A stretch of 64,000 nucleotides of DNA from JABWCQ01 sp964530625 (GTDB lineage: Bacteria; Electryoneota; RPQS01): contig CAZHAK010000002.1 of NCBI GenBank assembly GCA_964530625.1, forward strand, positions 1 to 64,000, read 5' to 3'. A program made the translations under genes and the position numbers. Positions 21,001-29,667 of the stretch are shown here, one piece after another; position 1 is the stretch's first letter; each line of letters begins with the position of its first letter. The notes under the pieces were generated by a model. The model was not told the DNA's origin. It ran no database searches and worked only from the letters and a program-made list of their open reading frames with translations.

Positions 21001-23743
21001 CGACAATTTCCGGTGGAGTCAATGCAGGAATCACTTCAACAAACGTGATCGTATTCACGGCTGAAGCGCCCGTGATGGCCGGAATCGAAATAGATTCGTT
21101 GTAGGTATTAGAGTACACGTTGAACGTAACCGCGCCATTAATTGTCCGCAACGTAAGATCTGTCACGGCAGCCGTAAAGGTCGCGTAGTCGTTTGCGCCG
21201 CCTCCGATGTCATACGAGCCGCTCATGGGCAGACCCACAATGGCGACCGCCACAAATGCGCTGTCGTTCGCAGGATCAATATCACCGGCAAGGAAGCTCT
21301 GAGCCTCCAGATTACCGCTGCTCGGAGCCGCAGGCGTCGTCCATGAGAATTGAATCGTGTCAACTTCCTCGGAGGCAAGCGAGACAAGCAGTTCCTGCAC
21401 TTGATTACCGTCATAGAATAGGCGTACCGGCACGTCTACTTGCGCAGCGCTGCCGCGATTGTGAACCCGCACATCTATTGGAGTCACTGTGTTCTCACCA
21501 TAGAGAGCCATTGCGCCGATAATCTCAAGCACCGCATAATCATTTGGCGGTAGAATGGCGTCATACTCGTCGGCGCCAATGTCCGGAGTCGCAGTCCGGA
21601 TATCGCCGTCAAAGTCATCGGTGATACCGCCGATGGGCGCACCCGCATTGCTCACGAGCGTGAACGAGTCTTGAATATGCAGATCGGTACCACTTGTGAA
21701 ACCGGGGTTGCCTTCGACGCCGAACGTTTCGTAATCCGTTGCCGCGGCCAGAGCCGCTACGGTCGCGTACTCGGTCGTGGTGACGTCATACACTTGAAAA
21801 TCCGCGCCGCCGTTATTGTAGTAAGCGTTGTTGTCCAGTACTGCCGGAGTGTAGCCCGCGGACAATCCCCGATACGCATCGGTCTCTTCCGTCGCTTCCG
21901 CAAATGCGAATATGTTGTTCTGAATGTTGCAAGTGTGGGCGCTCGCTGACTTATAGTAGCCGTACACTGAACCGGTCCCGGCAAGATCACCGACGTTCAT
22001 ACTGTTGAAATACATATTCACATGACCGCTCGAGCCGTACACTCCGTAAAGCGAGCCGGTTCCGGACGTAAAAATGTCATAGATGAAGTTGTTATGGAAG
22101 TTGATAGTGGAACCCGCACCAGCGTTCGCTCTAAGCATAGAGATGGTTCCCGAAGAAACTAAATTGTGCAACTCGTTGCGATAAATATCAACGGTTCCAC
22201 CTGAGGGAACGGACAGAATCTCCAGCAGATACTCAGACGAGCCACCGGCGTTCGCCTGCAAATCGCAGTCGCGAATAATCATGTTGGTACAGTTGCTCGT
22301 ATACACCGCCGCTTCGCAGTCCACCGTCGTACAATTTTCAATCACGATCCCCGATGCCGCAGGAGCGGAGCCCGAGGAGAAGTACAAACACTCAATGCCG
22401 TTCCGGCAATCGAGATTCGAGAACAAAAGATTACTGTTGCCATTGCCGAACAGGCGAACACAGTGAGTAACCGTGCTTGCGTTATGTGTGCGAAGCATAC
22501 AGTTTTGGAAAATATTCTCGGTCGAACCGGTCTGAATCTGGATACAGTTGTCCGTCTCGACGCTCGCCCAAATGTCAATGCCGTCCCAAGTGATGAAGCT
22601 CGCGCCTATCAACAACACGACAGGGACAGAAGAGGTCGTCGCAGTCGAGTCCAGAATCCGGGCGGTTCCCGATGCGTCCAGGAACGTTACACGATTCAGC
22701 GCGTCCGCACCGACGATTGGACCGTTAAACTCGATTCGCTCTTCGTAATCAGTGCCATAGACGTTAAACGTCACTCCGGATGCAATCGTGTTCCCATACA
22801 AGGCGGCCACAGCTTCTGAAAAGCTCGCGTAGTCGTTGTTGCCGCCACCAATGTCATACGAGCCGGATAAAGGCGCACCCTGAACCGTGAACATCCAAAC
22901 GGGACCATCTGTCTCGCCATAAACATTGCGTGTGACGACCTTCCAGTAGTAAGTAGTATTGGCCATCAAGTTCGCCGGCGGATCATAGGTCGTCGTCGCG
23001 GCCACATCTGTCAATTTACGGGCAACGACTTCATTGTTGTTCACCGAATCAATGGTCTGAGCCAGATAGAGGTCAAGCGTCGTCGTGCCAGCACCGTTTG
23101 ACCAGTCGAGGTTTGTGTTGGCCGCAACACCGACGGATTCATCTGCCGGAGTAGGACCAAAAGCCTCTTTCGGCGGGGCCAACAACTCAGGGCCCATCAC
23201 ATCGTCCAGATAGACCTGGTTGCCGCCATCTCCTTCATCACGATGCAGAAAGGCGATAAACACGTCTTGGCCATTGTAGGCCGCAAGACTCAGCACATAA
23301 TTCACGTAAACGTTAATAAACGCTCCACCGCTGCCGCACTTGTACTGAGCCAGTACGGTTGAGAAGCTCGACGGAAGCGAGTCGGTCGTGCTCAACATCA
23401 CGTACAACGAATCGTTGTCCGTCACAAAACTATATTGTGTCCGCACCCAAAATGAAAGTGTGTCGAGCACGCTGTTGACGCTCAGTTTCGGTGTGATCAA
23501 CCATCTCTGGGCAATCTCACCGCCGCCAAGATCTTCGTCCACGAACGATGCTTTAGCAGGGCCGCTGTTTGTAGAATTCGTCGTGCGAATCCACGTATTT
23601 ACACCATCACCAGTTTCAAAGCTTTGCCACGCAATTGGTGGGAATGTCACTTCGTCAAAGCTTTCGTTAAGATCGACCGCCCACGCCGACGCTGCAAAGC
23701 ATGTCAGTAACGCGAATGTCAACATTAGTTTGATACGATCCAT
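18017..23743 (-). CDS. giant secreted protein with three tandem beta-helix modules
   Basis: About 1908 residues from ATG 23743, preceded by a perfect AAGGAGG and starting a signal peptide (MDRIKLMLTFALLTCFAASA). Residues about 25-190 look like a jelly-roll (choice-of-anchor J) domain (FDEVTFPPIAWQSFETGDG, VYLDDVMGP). A fibronectin III-like domain follows. Three tandem modules of about 540 residues begin near 293, 839 and 1379 with GS/GVYD(I/L)GGGNND(Y/F)A(S/T)F. Each continues as a right-handed beta-helix rich in NNT/NC motifs, closes with DIGADEY, and the first two are followed by a CARDB-like sandwich (VPVRLFYDG/NG). The C-terminus is a fibronectin III-like end with no sorting domain, unlike its neighbours. 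Function unknown; the fold is that of surface adhesins or polysaccharide-binding or degrading proteins. Confidence 0.88.
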   Translation of the reverse strand: MDRIKLMLTFALLTCFAASAWAVDLNESFDEVTFPPIAWQSFETGDGVNTWIRTTNSTNSGPAKASFVDEDLGGGEIAQRWLITPKLSVNSVLDTLSFWVRTQYSFVTDNDSLYVMLSTTDSLPSSFSTVLAQYKCGSGGAFINVYVNYVLSLAAYNGQDVFIAFLHRDEGDGGNQVYLDDVMGPELLAPPKEAFGPTPADESVGVAANTNLDWSNGAGTTTLDLYLAQTIDSVNNNEVVARKLTDVAATTTYDPPANLMANTTYYWKVVTRNVYGETDGPVWMFTVQGAPLSGSYDIGGGNNDYASFSEAVAALYGNTIASGVTFNVYGTDYEERIEFNGPIVGADALNRVTFLDASGTARILDSTATTSSVPVVLLIGASFITWDGIDIWASVETDNCIQIQTGSTENIFQNCMLRTHNASTVTHCVRLFGNGNSNLLFSNLDCRNGIECLYFSSGSAPAASGIVIENCTTVDCEAAVYTSNCTNMIIRDCDLQANAGGSSEYLLEILSVPSGGTVDIYRNELHNLVSSGTISMLRANAGAGSTINFHNNFIYDIFTSGTGSLYGVYGSSGHVNMYFNSMNVGDLAGTGSVYGYYKSASAHTCNIQNNIFAFAEATEETDAYRGLSAGYTPAVLDNNAYYNNGGADFQVYDVTTTEYATVAALAAATDYETFGVEGNPGFTSGTDLHIQDSFTLVSNAGAPIGGITDDFDGDIRTATPDIGADEYDAILPPNDYAVLEIIGAMALYGENTVTPIDVRVHNRGSAAQVDVPVRLFYDGNQVQELLVSLASEEVDTIQFSWTTPAAPSSGNLEAQSFLAGDIDPANDSAFVAVAIVGLPMSGSYDIGGGANDYATFTAAVTDLTLRTINGAVTFNVYSNTYNESISIPAITGASAVNTITFVEVIPALTPPEIVGASPTVQLNGADYVTFDNIDITCTGTGRAVEITGDADNNTFKNCAITGASVAGSSNYAFYITGGGNDNNVLEDAIVSGAYYGVRFSATSGSPDTGNEVRNTSITEGKYCVYFNYQIDGRTYGCDIQPGWSGASTEIYGIYATTMGSGNTSYAYDNEIHNFRSSTTSNGVYASTGTGGNLIAYNNFVYDWQVTGGTVYGLRAAGGGSEFYHNSVRIGDVATTSNIYGFYITTSSTSSTLINNILQLDVPTEECWSIYQSNGTLNSNYNCVYGIGTGYNVGFSGSSYLTLAAWNGATGLDANSVEGQPGFVDATNLHLSPTFSLCDGAGQTVALVTTDIDGETRGTPPDIGADEYEFNSLAHDYGIYGFVGLPAVFVGGLPTTVDADIQNFGTSAETNVPVRLFYNGGQTSEVLVSLAAGVRDTISIPWTPPVADFEIGDLEVQAFLGTDAYADNDSATAVVTLVGPPMSGVYDLGGGNNDFATFNQAVSALTLRGIDGEVVIEAYDGTYNESLVIPEISGANFADRVIFREHVGVTLDVVVIMDGTASQVVHLDGADFITFEGIDVVCSGNTNIGIVINNDADFNTIRDCAVVGQDSTSSSHRGISLYRDGQDNNLIDNVHISGAYYGIRMFDGSSTSQSENNTIRNCTITGGHYCIFLDNSPGARVHDNDIMPWGNSSVDCQGVLVESQTADDTVYVYNNRIHNFRYVGTSSTADLAGVQSRPGANAVAYIYNNFFYDWNVSSGNPVISGVVVGSGETHVYNNSIFINSVTNGSNIAGIQNNSSLANTTIKNNIIVSDQATLESFGIRRTTGNIIESNYNDIFSSGAATFYTGRDGTTDYLTLGDWQAGTSRDANSISGDPGFISATDLHIDTLFATVDGLAASIALVVDDIDGDLRSITPDIGADEYDAFIEAEAVTDLVILIDFDLGDAILLWTPTANAQSYEIFTGTETDFPLIPSNSLGSTAASTFTHVGAVGGNALRFYVVVASTEPAE
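18270..19605 (-). repeat. beta-helix module 3 of the three-module protein
   Basis: Third copy, from GVYDLGGGNNDF to the closing DIGADEYD. It lacks the CARDB-like half seen in copies 1 and 2 and runs into the fibronectin-like end instead. Confidence 0.65.
19606..21227 (-). repeat. beta-helix module 2 of the three-module protein
   Basis: Second copy, from GSYDIGGGANDY to just before copy 3. About 1622 bases, almost the same length as copy 1. Confidence 0.7.
21228..22865 (-). repeat. beta-helix module 1 of the three-module protein
   Basis: First copy, from the GSYDIGGGNNDY motif to just before copy 2. About 1638 bases. Internal repeat within the coding sequence. Confidence 0.7.
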
Positions 23744-23857
23744 TCTTGCCTCCTTGTCAAACATATCTTGGGGCTCTATTCAGCCGCCCCGTCCAAATTC
23801 ATTGTATTTCGTTGCAAATGCCCAGTAAAACCTGAGCTATTCTTCTAGCCACCCTTT

Positions 23858-23886
23858 AATATATTGCCCCATCTGTCAGAAGTCAA
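23858..23886 (-). promoter_or_regulatory. sigma-70-type promoter for the three-module protein
   Basis: TTGACT, 17 bases, TATATT on the minus strand, about 115 bases before the ATG at 23743. Confidence 0.7.
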
Positions 23887-23920
23887 CTATTTGTAGGGGG
23901 CAGGATGATTTGCGGGATAG

Positions 23921-23950
23921 TTTACAATTATATATTAAAATATCTAATAT
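23921..23950 (+). promoter_or_regulatory. possible promoter for the protease gene
   Basis: TTTACA, 18 bases, TAATAT within an AT-rich stretch. The spacer is one base longer than in the other promoters here, so this is less certain. Confidence 0.35.
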
Positions 23951-24111
23951 ACTGTTTTTACAGAGTGTCCGTAATCCTACCCGCATTGTCTGCTTCTAAA
24001 CACTAAGAACACCTCTTGCAAGAGTCAGATTGCCTCTGTAAACTAAGGTATCCGGGCTGCCCTTTTGAGGCGTGCCCACCCCCGATAACTCCTCTTGAAA
24101 GCAAGCCTCTC

Positions 24112-27054
24112 ATGCTTTGCAAACTTGCCCCTCGACGAACCCTGCTCGCCTGTGTATCACTGCTTTTCGCGTGCAACGTGCTGACGGCGCAGACCCATGA
24201 CAAACTGAGCCCCGAGTTGGTCGAGCTTTGGAAAAGCAATTCACAAGCAAAAGCCACAGTGATCATTTACTTGTATGACCGAGCGGAGATTGCAACCCTT
24301 GATCAATGGCTGACGAAGACTCGCGCTACTCGACAAGTGCGCCACCATCTGGTTGTTGAGGAGCTTAGGCGCGTAGCCCACGAGTCACAAGCAAGCCTTC
24401 TTTCTGAATTGACAACTCTGCACGAAGAAAACAGCATTGACGGTTTCACACCGTACTGGATTGTGAATGCGATCGTCGTACGCGGCAACAGCGAGATCAT
24501 CTCTACACTTGCAAGCAGAGCGGACGTCGAATGGATCGAAGAAAGTTTTACGGCGCGATTGATTGAACCCGTGGATCACAGTCGCGCGGCACACACTCTG
24601 GACGAAAACCACGGTATCCCGACGGGCATTCGTGCGGTCGGAGCGCCTCGCGTCTGGTATGAACAAGGCTTCACAGGCGCAGGAAGATTGGTCGGCAACA
24701 TAGATTCCGGTGTGGACGGCGCGCACCCGGCGCTGGCCGCTCGCTGGCGGGGACTGACTTCACCCGCAGCCGAGTGCTGGCTTGACGCAATTGGTCATTC
24801 AACATTCCCCGAGGACGACAGCCCCAACGGCGGCCACGGCACTCACGTCATGGGAACGATTTGCGGCAATTCGACCGTCAGCAATGACTCTATCGGCGTG
24901 GCTCCCGGAGCAAAGTGGATTGCCTGTAATGCGATCAATCAGAGCGGCGGAAACAGCTTCAACAACGACGTGCTCGATGCATTTCAATGGATGACAGACC
25001 CGGACGGCAACAGCGCGACCATTGATGACGTGCCGGATGTCGTTCACAACTCATGGGGCGTGGACGGCAGATTCGCGGGCTACACGGACTGCTTTCAACT
25101 CTGGAATGACGTTATCGTCAACTGCGAAGCCGCAGGCGTCGTCGTTACGTATTCCGCAGGTAACGAGGGCAGTTCACCCCGCACACTTCGCAGCCCCGCG
25201 ACGATTCAATTGGACTCCGTGACTGTGTTTGCTGTCGGCGCGGTGAATGCGAATTCCGACACCATTCCGCCCTACACCATTGCGACATTTTCCAGTCGTG
25301 GCCCCACGGATTGTCCACCCTTCAATGCCATCAAGCCGGAAGTTTGCGCGCCCGGTGTGGATGTCTATTCGTCGTATCCCGGCAACAACTATGTTCGCTT
25401 TAACGGAACATCCATGGCTGGGCCGCACGTCGCGGGCATCGTAGCCTTGATGCGCCAAGCCAACCCGAATGCGGAAGTGCGGGAGATAAAATCAATTCTG
25501 ATGCGCACAGCCCATGACTATGGTCCTGACGGCGAAGACAATGACTACGGGTTCGGCTTCGTGGACGCCTATGAAGCTGTGCTGGCGGTATCGCTCAATC
25601 GCGCGATCGTCATGGGCACAGCTCGCAACGCCGAAACCCAAGCGGCGATCCCCAATGCGCTGGTTTACACCGGCACTCGCCAACGAACTACGAACGAAAA
25701 CGGCGAGTACATTCTATCGCTTCCTGGCGACTCAACGTGGCAGCTCATCTGCACTCGCTATGGTTTCGCCGCAGAATCCATAGAAGTAACCATTGCCGCC
25801 GCCGATACGTTAGTCGTGGATTTTTCTTTGACTCCCGTTCCCCAAGGCCGCATCTCCGGCACAGTCACGGCAGGAGACTCGGTCGCAGTGTTTCGCGCGA
25901 CCGTTTCGTTCCCCGGTCTTCCTCTGACCCCACTCACCACAAACAGCGAAGGCGAATTCATGACCGACCTGCCCGGGGATTCAAGCTACACGCTAATGAT
26001 TACCTATGACGCCGTCGCGGCAGAAACAACCGTTGTGCTGCCCACGGGTCAAGAGGTCGTGCTGAATATCCAGTTAAACTCTCCAAAATCTTCGCCTCAA
26101 GGCACGGACGCCCATGGTTATCGAGCGTTTGATATTCTTGATTCGCTGATACCACCGGCTTTCGATTGGATTGAAATTGCCCCGTCACGCGACGGCGCGG
26201 GTGAATTATTGAGCTTAGAGGCGCGCGATTCTTCAGCATTTGTTGCGTTGCCGTTTCTGTTTCAATTCTACGGAGTGGCCTACGACTCTCTGACCATAAA
26301 TGAAAATGGTTGGGTTGCAGCAGGAGTGTCGCATGACCATTCCTATTTCAACTTTCCAATTCCCGGACCCTCCGGGCCGCCTGCCGCCATGTCGCTATTC
26401 TGGGACAATCTCTCATGGATCCCTGATTCGTCCGAACTCTGCTACTACTATGACACAGAGTTGGATCGCGTGATAATCGAGTATCTCGATTTCCGTTTTC
26501 TCCCTGGCGGAGCGGGCAAGATAAACTGTCAGTTGCAAATTCTCAATTCCGAAAGATGGCGGACTCCTTCCGGAGATTCCGACATACTGATGCTGTATGA
26601 GAGAATTGATGTGCCTAACTCTTCTTCCATCGGTATCGAAAATCAAACGGAAACCATCGGCATAGAGTGCCTGTTTAATGGAACCTACGGAAACCGCACA
26701 TGGAGCGTCAATCCACCCTGGGCAATTCTGTTCACGACTCGCCAGGGGCCATATCCATCAGCAGTCCCGCCAGGCTCCCGAGCGTTGTCCGAGTCCTTCA
26801 TGGTTACCGAGGCGTTCCCAAATCCGTTCAATGCGACGACTAGACTTGAAATCCTCCTGCATGAGCGGACAAGACTTGTGGTTCAAGTCTATGACGTGCT
26901 GGGTCGCCAAGTCGATACGATTGCGGATAAAATGGCCGAACCGGGCCGCCAGAGTCTCGAATGGTCGCCCGCTCACTCTCCCGCCGGTGTCTACTTTTTG
27001 AGTGTTCAAGCCGGAAACTACGCGGCCATTCGCAAAGCTCTGCTGATCAGATAA
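24112..27054 (+). CDS. secreted subtilisin-like (S8) serine protease with sorting domain
   Basis: About 980 residues from ATG 24112, preferred over 24016 because the signal peptide (RRTLLACVSLLFACNVLTAQ) starts there; no good ribosome site is seen. A pro-domain of about 150 residues precedes the S8 domain. The catalytic triad is visible: Asp198 in NIDSGVDGAHP, His242 in GGHGTHVMG, Ser434 in NGTSMAGPHVAG, with oxyanion Asn351 in SAGNEG. Then come two carboxypeptidase-regulatory-like sandwiches (about 525-670), a nidogen-like or C2-like domain with several Trp/Tyr residues, and a FlgD/type IX-like sorting domain (AFPNPFNATTRLEI, AGVYFLSV, RKALLIR). It digests extracellular protein and could also mature the other exported proteins. 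Monocistronic as far as visible. Confidence 0.93.
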   Translation: MLCKLAPRRTLLACVSLLFACNVLTAQTHDKLSPELVELWKSNSQAKATVIIYLYDRAEIATLDQWLTKTRATRQVRHHLVVEELRRVAHESQASLLSELTTLHEENSIDGFTPYWIVNAIVVRGNSEIISTLASRADVEWIEESFTARLIEPVDHSRAAHTLDENHGIPTGIRAVGAPRVWYEQGFTGAGRLVGNIDSGVDGAHPALAARWRGLTSPAAECWLDAIGHSTFPEDDSPNGGHGTHVMGTICGNSTVSNDSIGVAPGAKWIACNAINQSGGNSFNNDVLDAFQWMTDPDGNSATIDDVPDVVHNSWGVDGRFAGYTDCFQLWNDVIVNCEAAGVVVTYSAGNEGSSPRTLRSPATIQLDSVTVFAVGAVNANSDTIPPYTIATFSSRGPTDCPPFNAIKPEVCAPGVDVYSSYPGNNYVRFNGTSMAGPHVAGIVALMRQANPNAEVREIKSILMRTAHDYGPDGEDNDYGFGFVDAYEAVLAVSLNRAIVMGTARNAETQAAIPNALVYTGTRQRTTNENGEYILSLPGDSTWQLICTRYGFAAESIEVTIAAADTLVVDFSLTPVPQGRISGTVTAGDSVAVFRATVSFPGLPLTPLTTNSEGEFMTDLPGDSSYTLMITYDAVAAETTVVLPTGQEVVLNIQLNSPKSSPQGTDAHGYRAFDILDSLIPPAFDWIEIAPSRDGAGELLSLEARDSSAFVALPFLFQFYGVAYDSLTINENGWVAAGVSHDHSYFNFPIPGPSGPPAAMSLFWDNLSWIPDSSELCYYYDTELDRVIIEYLDFRFLPGGAGKINCQLQILNSERWRTPSGDSDILMLYERIDVPNSSSIGIENQTETIGIECLFNGTYGNRTWSVNPPWAILFTTRQGPYPSAVPPGSRALSESFMVTEAFPNPFNATTRLEILLHERTRLVVQVYDVLGRQVDTIADKMAEPGRQSLEWSPAHSPAGVYFLSVQAGNYAAIRKALLIR

Positions 27055-27199
27055 ACCCCGCGACCGGGGTCAATAGAACATCGCTCCTTCTCAGAACGAA
27101 GGCCCCTCCGCCTCTTTATGCCTCGCAGTTCACCTCTGTCCAGCTTAAATAGACAGAAGAACCAATCTCTTAGCAATTTGAAAACTTCAGAACAGGAAC

Positions 27200-27228
27200 T
27201 TGACAAAAGGAATTGCGTTTCTTATATT
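27200..27228 (+). promoter_or_regulatory. strong sigma-70-type promoter of the first efflux operon
   Basis: TTGACA, 17 bases, TATATT. The start point would be near 27235, giving a leader of only about 24 bases. Confidence 0.8.
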
Positions 27229-27238
27229 ACTAAATAGT

Positions 27239-27252
27239 TATATGACCATATA
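27239..27252. promoter_or_regulatory. 6-2-6 palindrome, likely ArsR-type operator
   Basis: TATATG-AC-CATATA lies across the first transcribed bases and just before the ATG at 27259. ArsR/SmtB repressors typically bind AT-rich 6-2-6 or 12-2-12 inverted repeats. The last gene of the operon encodes an ArsR protein, so feedback repression is a natural inference. Confidence 0.6.
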
Positions 27253-27258
27253 GAAAAT

Positions 27259-28593
27259 ATGCGCCCACACTACATCCTTCTACTCTCATTCCTGCTCGCA
27301 GCCTCTGCTCACGCGGCGGACTCGCTGAGCATCCGTCAAGCCATGCTCGATGCGGCGGAGCATCACCCCCAAGTTAAAGCAGCCGAAGCTCGTGCTCAAT
27401 CAGCACGTGCTCAGGCAAGGCAAGCCATCGGCTACCGCTTACCTTCGGTGGACGTCTCGGAGTCGTTTATCCGCACGACTAATCCCGCCGAAGCCTTCGC
27501 GTTCCAAATGAATCAGGAGCGCTTCAGCATGGTGGAGTTCGGCAATCCGGTTAATGATCCGAACAATCCCGATCCCTTGAATACCTATATGACGCGCGCG
27601 GAAGCCACGTTGCCCTTGTTTACAGGCGGGATGCTCCATGCAAAAACGTTGCAGGCGCGGCGAATGGCGCGGGCTGCGGATCTCGAAGAAGATCACTCTC
27701 GCGAATCGGCTGCGCTGGAAGCGGCTAACGCCTGGCTCAACCTAAGCAAAGCGCGCGAATTTCAAGACCTGATGAAGCGGTCGCTAAACACCGCCAACGC
27801 TCACATGAAACGCGCCCGCGACTTCTATGATCAGGGCATGCTCGCGCCGTCTGACATTTTACGCGCCGAGGTTTTCGTTGCTGAAATGGTCGAATACAAG
27901 ACTCGCGCCGATGAACAGGAACAACTTGCGCAAGCCGCCCTGAATTTTCAAAGAGGCCGTCCGCAGGAAGAAATCGTGACGTTAGCAGAGACCGAGATCG
28001 CAGACCTCTCGCTAAGCGACACACCTGACGCGATGAGCATTGCACTGGAAAATCGTCCTGATTTCCTCGCCGCAAACGAGAAACTTTCGGCAGGCAGAGA
28101 AGAGGTCACCGTTGCCCGCTCATCTTTCTTGCCGCAGATCGGCCTTGTGGCGCGTTATGACTGGTATGATGACCAACTTCTCGGCGACAACGGTGAATCA
28201 TGGGCCATCATGGGCCAAGCCAAACTGAATCTTTTTCGCGGCGGAACGGATCGCCACGCGTGGAAGAAAGCCACTCTCGACGCTCGTGCGGGTGAACAGG
28301 ATGTCCGTCGATTCGAAGAAGGCATCAAACTTCAAGTTCGCCAAGCTCTCGCGGAGCAAACATCCGCACACTTAAGGCATGACGCCGCCGTAAAGGCGCT
28401 CAGCTCGGGCCGCGAAAATCTCAGAGTGACCGAAGCCCGTTACGCGCAAGGTGTAGCTAAAATGACGGATCTGCTTGATGCGCAAACTGCCTTACGCGAA
28501 CTCGAAGTGCGCGAACTTTCCGCCCGCTACGACAAGTTGTTCTCACGCTTCCGCATCAAATTTGTCACAGGTCAACCACTACTAAGCAGATAA
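27259..28593 (+). CDS. TolC-family outer membrane efflux protein
   Basis: 444 residues with a signal peptide (MRPHYILLLSFLLAASAHA). Two outer-membrane-efflux-protein repeats with long coiled-coil helices rich in Ala, Glu and Arg (HPQVKAAEARAQSARAQARQ near the start; KALSSGRENLRVTEARYAQG near the end) identify the trimeric channel-tunnel family. Length is typical. It is the first gene of a six-gene operon, followed after 3 bases by the adaptor and then the pump, so it should be the outer-membrane exit duct. No ribosome site is evident before the ATG; the operator palindrome occupies that position. Confidence 0.92.
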   Translation: MRPHYILLLSFLLAASAHAADSLSIRQAMLDAAEHHPQVKAAEARAQSARAQARQAIGYRLPSVDVSESFIRTTNPAEAFAFQMNQERFSMVEFGNPVNDPNNPDPLNTYMTRAEATLPLFTGGMLHAKTLQARRMARAADLEEDHSRESAALEAANAWLNLSKAREFQDLMKRSLNTANAHMKRARDFYDQGMLAPSDILRAEVFVAEMVEYKTRADEQEQLAQAALNFQRGRPQEEIVTLAETEIADLSLSDTPDAMSIALENRPDFLAANEKLSAGREEVTVARSSFLPQIGLVARYDWYDDQLLGDNGESWAIMGQAKLNLFRGGTDRHAWKKATLDARAGEQDVRRFEEGIKLQVRQALAEQTSAHLRHDAAVKALSSGRENLRVTEARYAQGVAKMTDLLDAQTALRELEVRELSARYDKLFSRFRIKFVTGQPLLSR

Positions 28594-28596
28594 AAT

Positions 28597-29667
28597 ATGA
28601 ACCCACGCATCTCTACTCTTATTGCCGCCGTGATTGCAATCGCCGTCGCAGGCTGCTCGAATGAAGCTAAATTGGCTTCAGCATCCGGCACGACGCTAAA
28701 GGCGAACATCGCGCAGGTCGTCGAACGCGACGTGCCTCGGCTGATTTCCGTCACCGGAATCATTCAAGCCAACAATGACGCCGTTCTTTCGAGTCGCGCC
28801 ATGGGCCCTGTAATGCAAGAGCATGTTCGCATCGGCGAGCGCGTAAAGAAAGGCGACGTGCTGCTTGAAATTGAAGAACGCATGAATCGCGGCATGCTCT
28901 CGCAAGCTCAAGGCGCGCTGGCTCAAGCCCAAGCCGCCGAAGCACTGTCGGTGACCAATCTGAAACGATTTGAAGCGCTCTTCGGCGAACAGGCCTGCTC
29001 ACAACTCGAACTCGACATGGCACGGATGCAGCACGAAACCGCTGCGGGTGCCATCAAGCAAGCGCAAGGTGCGGTAGATGCCGCCGGAGCCGTTGCGAGT
29101 GAAAGCATGATTCGAGCGCCGTTCGATGGAATCATCATAGAGAAATTCGTGAACATCGGTGATTTAGTCGCTCCCGGCAGACCACTCGTGCGCATCCAAT
29201 CAAAAGTGGGCCGCGATCTTAAATTCAACGTTCGCGCACAGGACGTGCGTCAACTCGTCTTGGGCACAATTATTCAATGCAATATGGACGGAAGCAATCA
29301 GCGCGTCGAAGCGGAGATCACAGAATTCTCGCCCTCTGCCGATCCTATGACCCACACGGTCACCGTCAAAGCTCGCTTGAGCGACACGGATTCTCTGGCG
29401 GCAGGTTTCACAGCCACAGCTGAAATCCCGGGTGAGCTTTCGAAGGTTCTGTTGGCACCCATGTCGGCGATTTTCGAAACCGGCGGATTAAATCTGGTCA
29501 CGGTTGTGGATGAAAATAATATGGCGAGAACACGCGCAGTAACGGTTGGCCGTCAACGCGGTAACGATATAGAACTTCTCTCGGGTTTGGTTGCCGGCGA
29601 AATCGTCGTTATTAACCGCACAGGATTGATAGCAGAAGGTACGCGAATTGAGAAGGTGAACGGATGA
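28597..29667 (+). CDS. RND efflux periplasmic adaptor lipoprotein (MFP family)
   Basis: 356 residues with a lipoprotein signal peptide (lipobox VAGC at Cys20). It shows the lipoyl/barrel-sandwich halves (SSRAMGPVMQEHVRIGERVKKG and APFDGIIIEKFVNIGDLVAPG), an alpha-hairpin between them (LSQAQGALAQAQAAEAL), a beta-barrel and a membrane-proximal domain. The family bridges the inner-membrane RND pump and the TolC channel. Starts 3 bases after tolC-like stop and its TGA overlaps the pump ATG by 4 bases, a tight translational coupling. The substrate is not readable from the adaptor. Confidence 0.92.
   Translation: MNPRISTLIAAVIAIAVAGCSNEAKLASASGTTLKANIAQVVERDVPRLISVTGIIQANNDAVLSSRAMGPVMQEHVRIGERVKKGDVLLEIEERMNRGMLSQAQGALAQAQAAEALSVTNLKRFEALFGEQACSQLELDMARMQHETAAGAIKQAQGAVDAAGAVASESMIRAPFDGIIIEKFVNIGDLVAPGRPLVRIQSKVGRDLKFNVRAQDVRQLVLGTIIQCNMDGSNQRVEAEITEFSPSADPMTHTVTVKARLSDTDSLAAGFTATAEIPGELSKVLLAPMSAIFETGGLNLVTVVDENNMARTRAVTVGRQRGNDIELLSGLVAGEIVVINRTGLIAEGTRIEKVNG

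Larger units (their letters stand above)
23744..24111. other. divergent intergenic region
   Basis: 368 bases between the three-module protein and the protease. Holds a strong leftward promoter (23858-23886), a very AT-rich core (23921-23950) and possibly a rightward promoter there. The reading frame of the protease is open back to 24016 but without coding character. Confidence 0.65.

Noticed and set aside
18270..22865. CRISPR-like or tandem DNA repeats in the three-module gene
   Set aside because: Copies are about 1.6 kb, diverged at DNA level and in frame; they are protein-module repeats.
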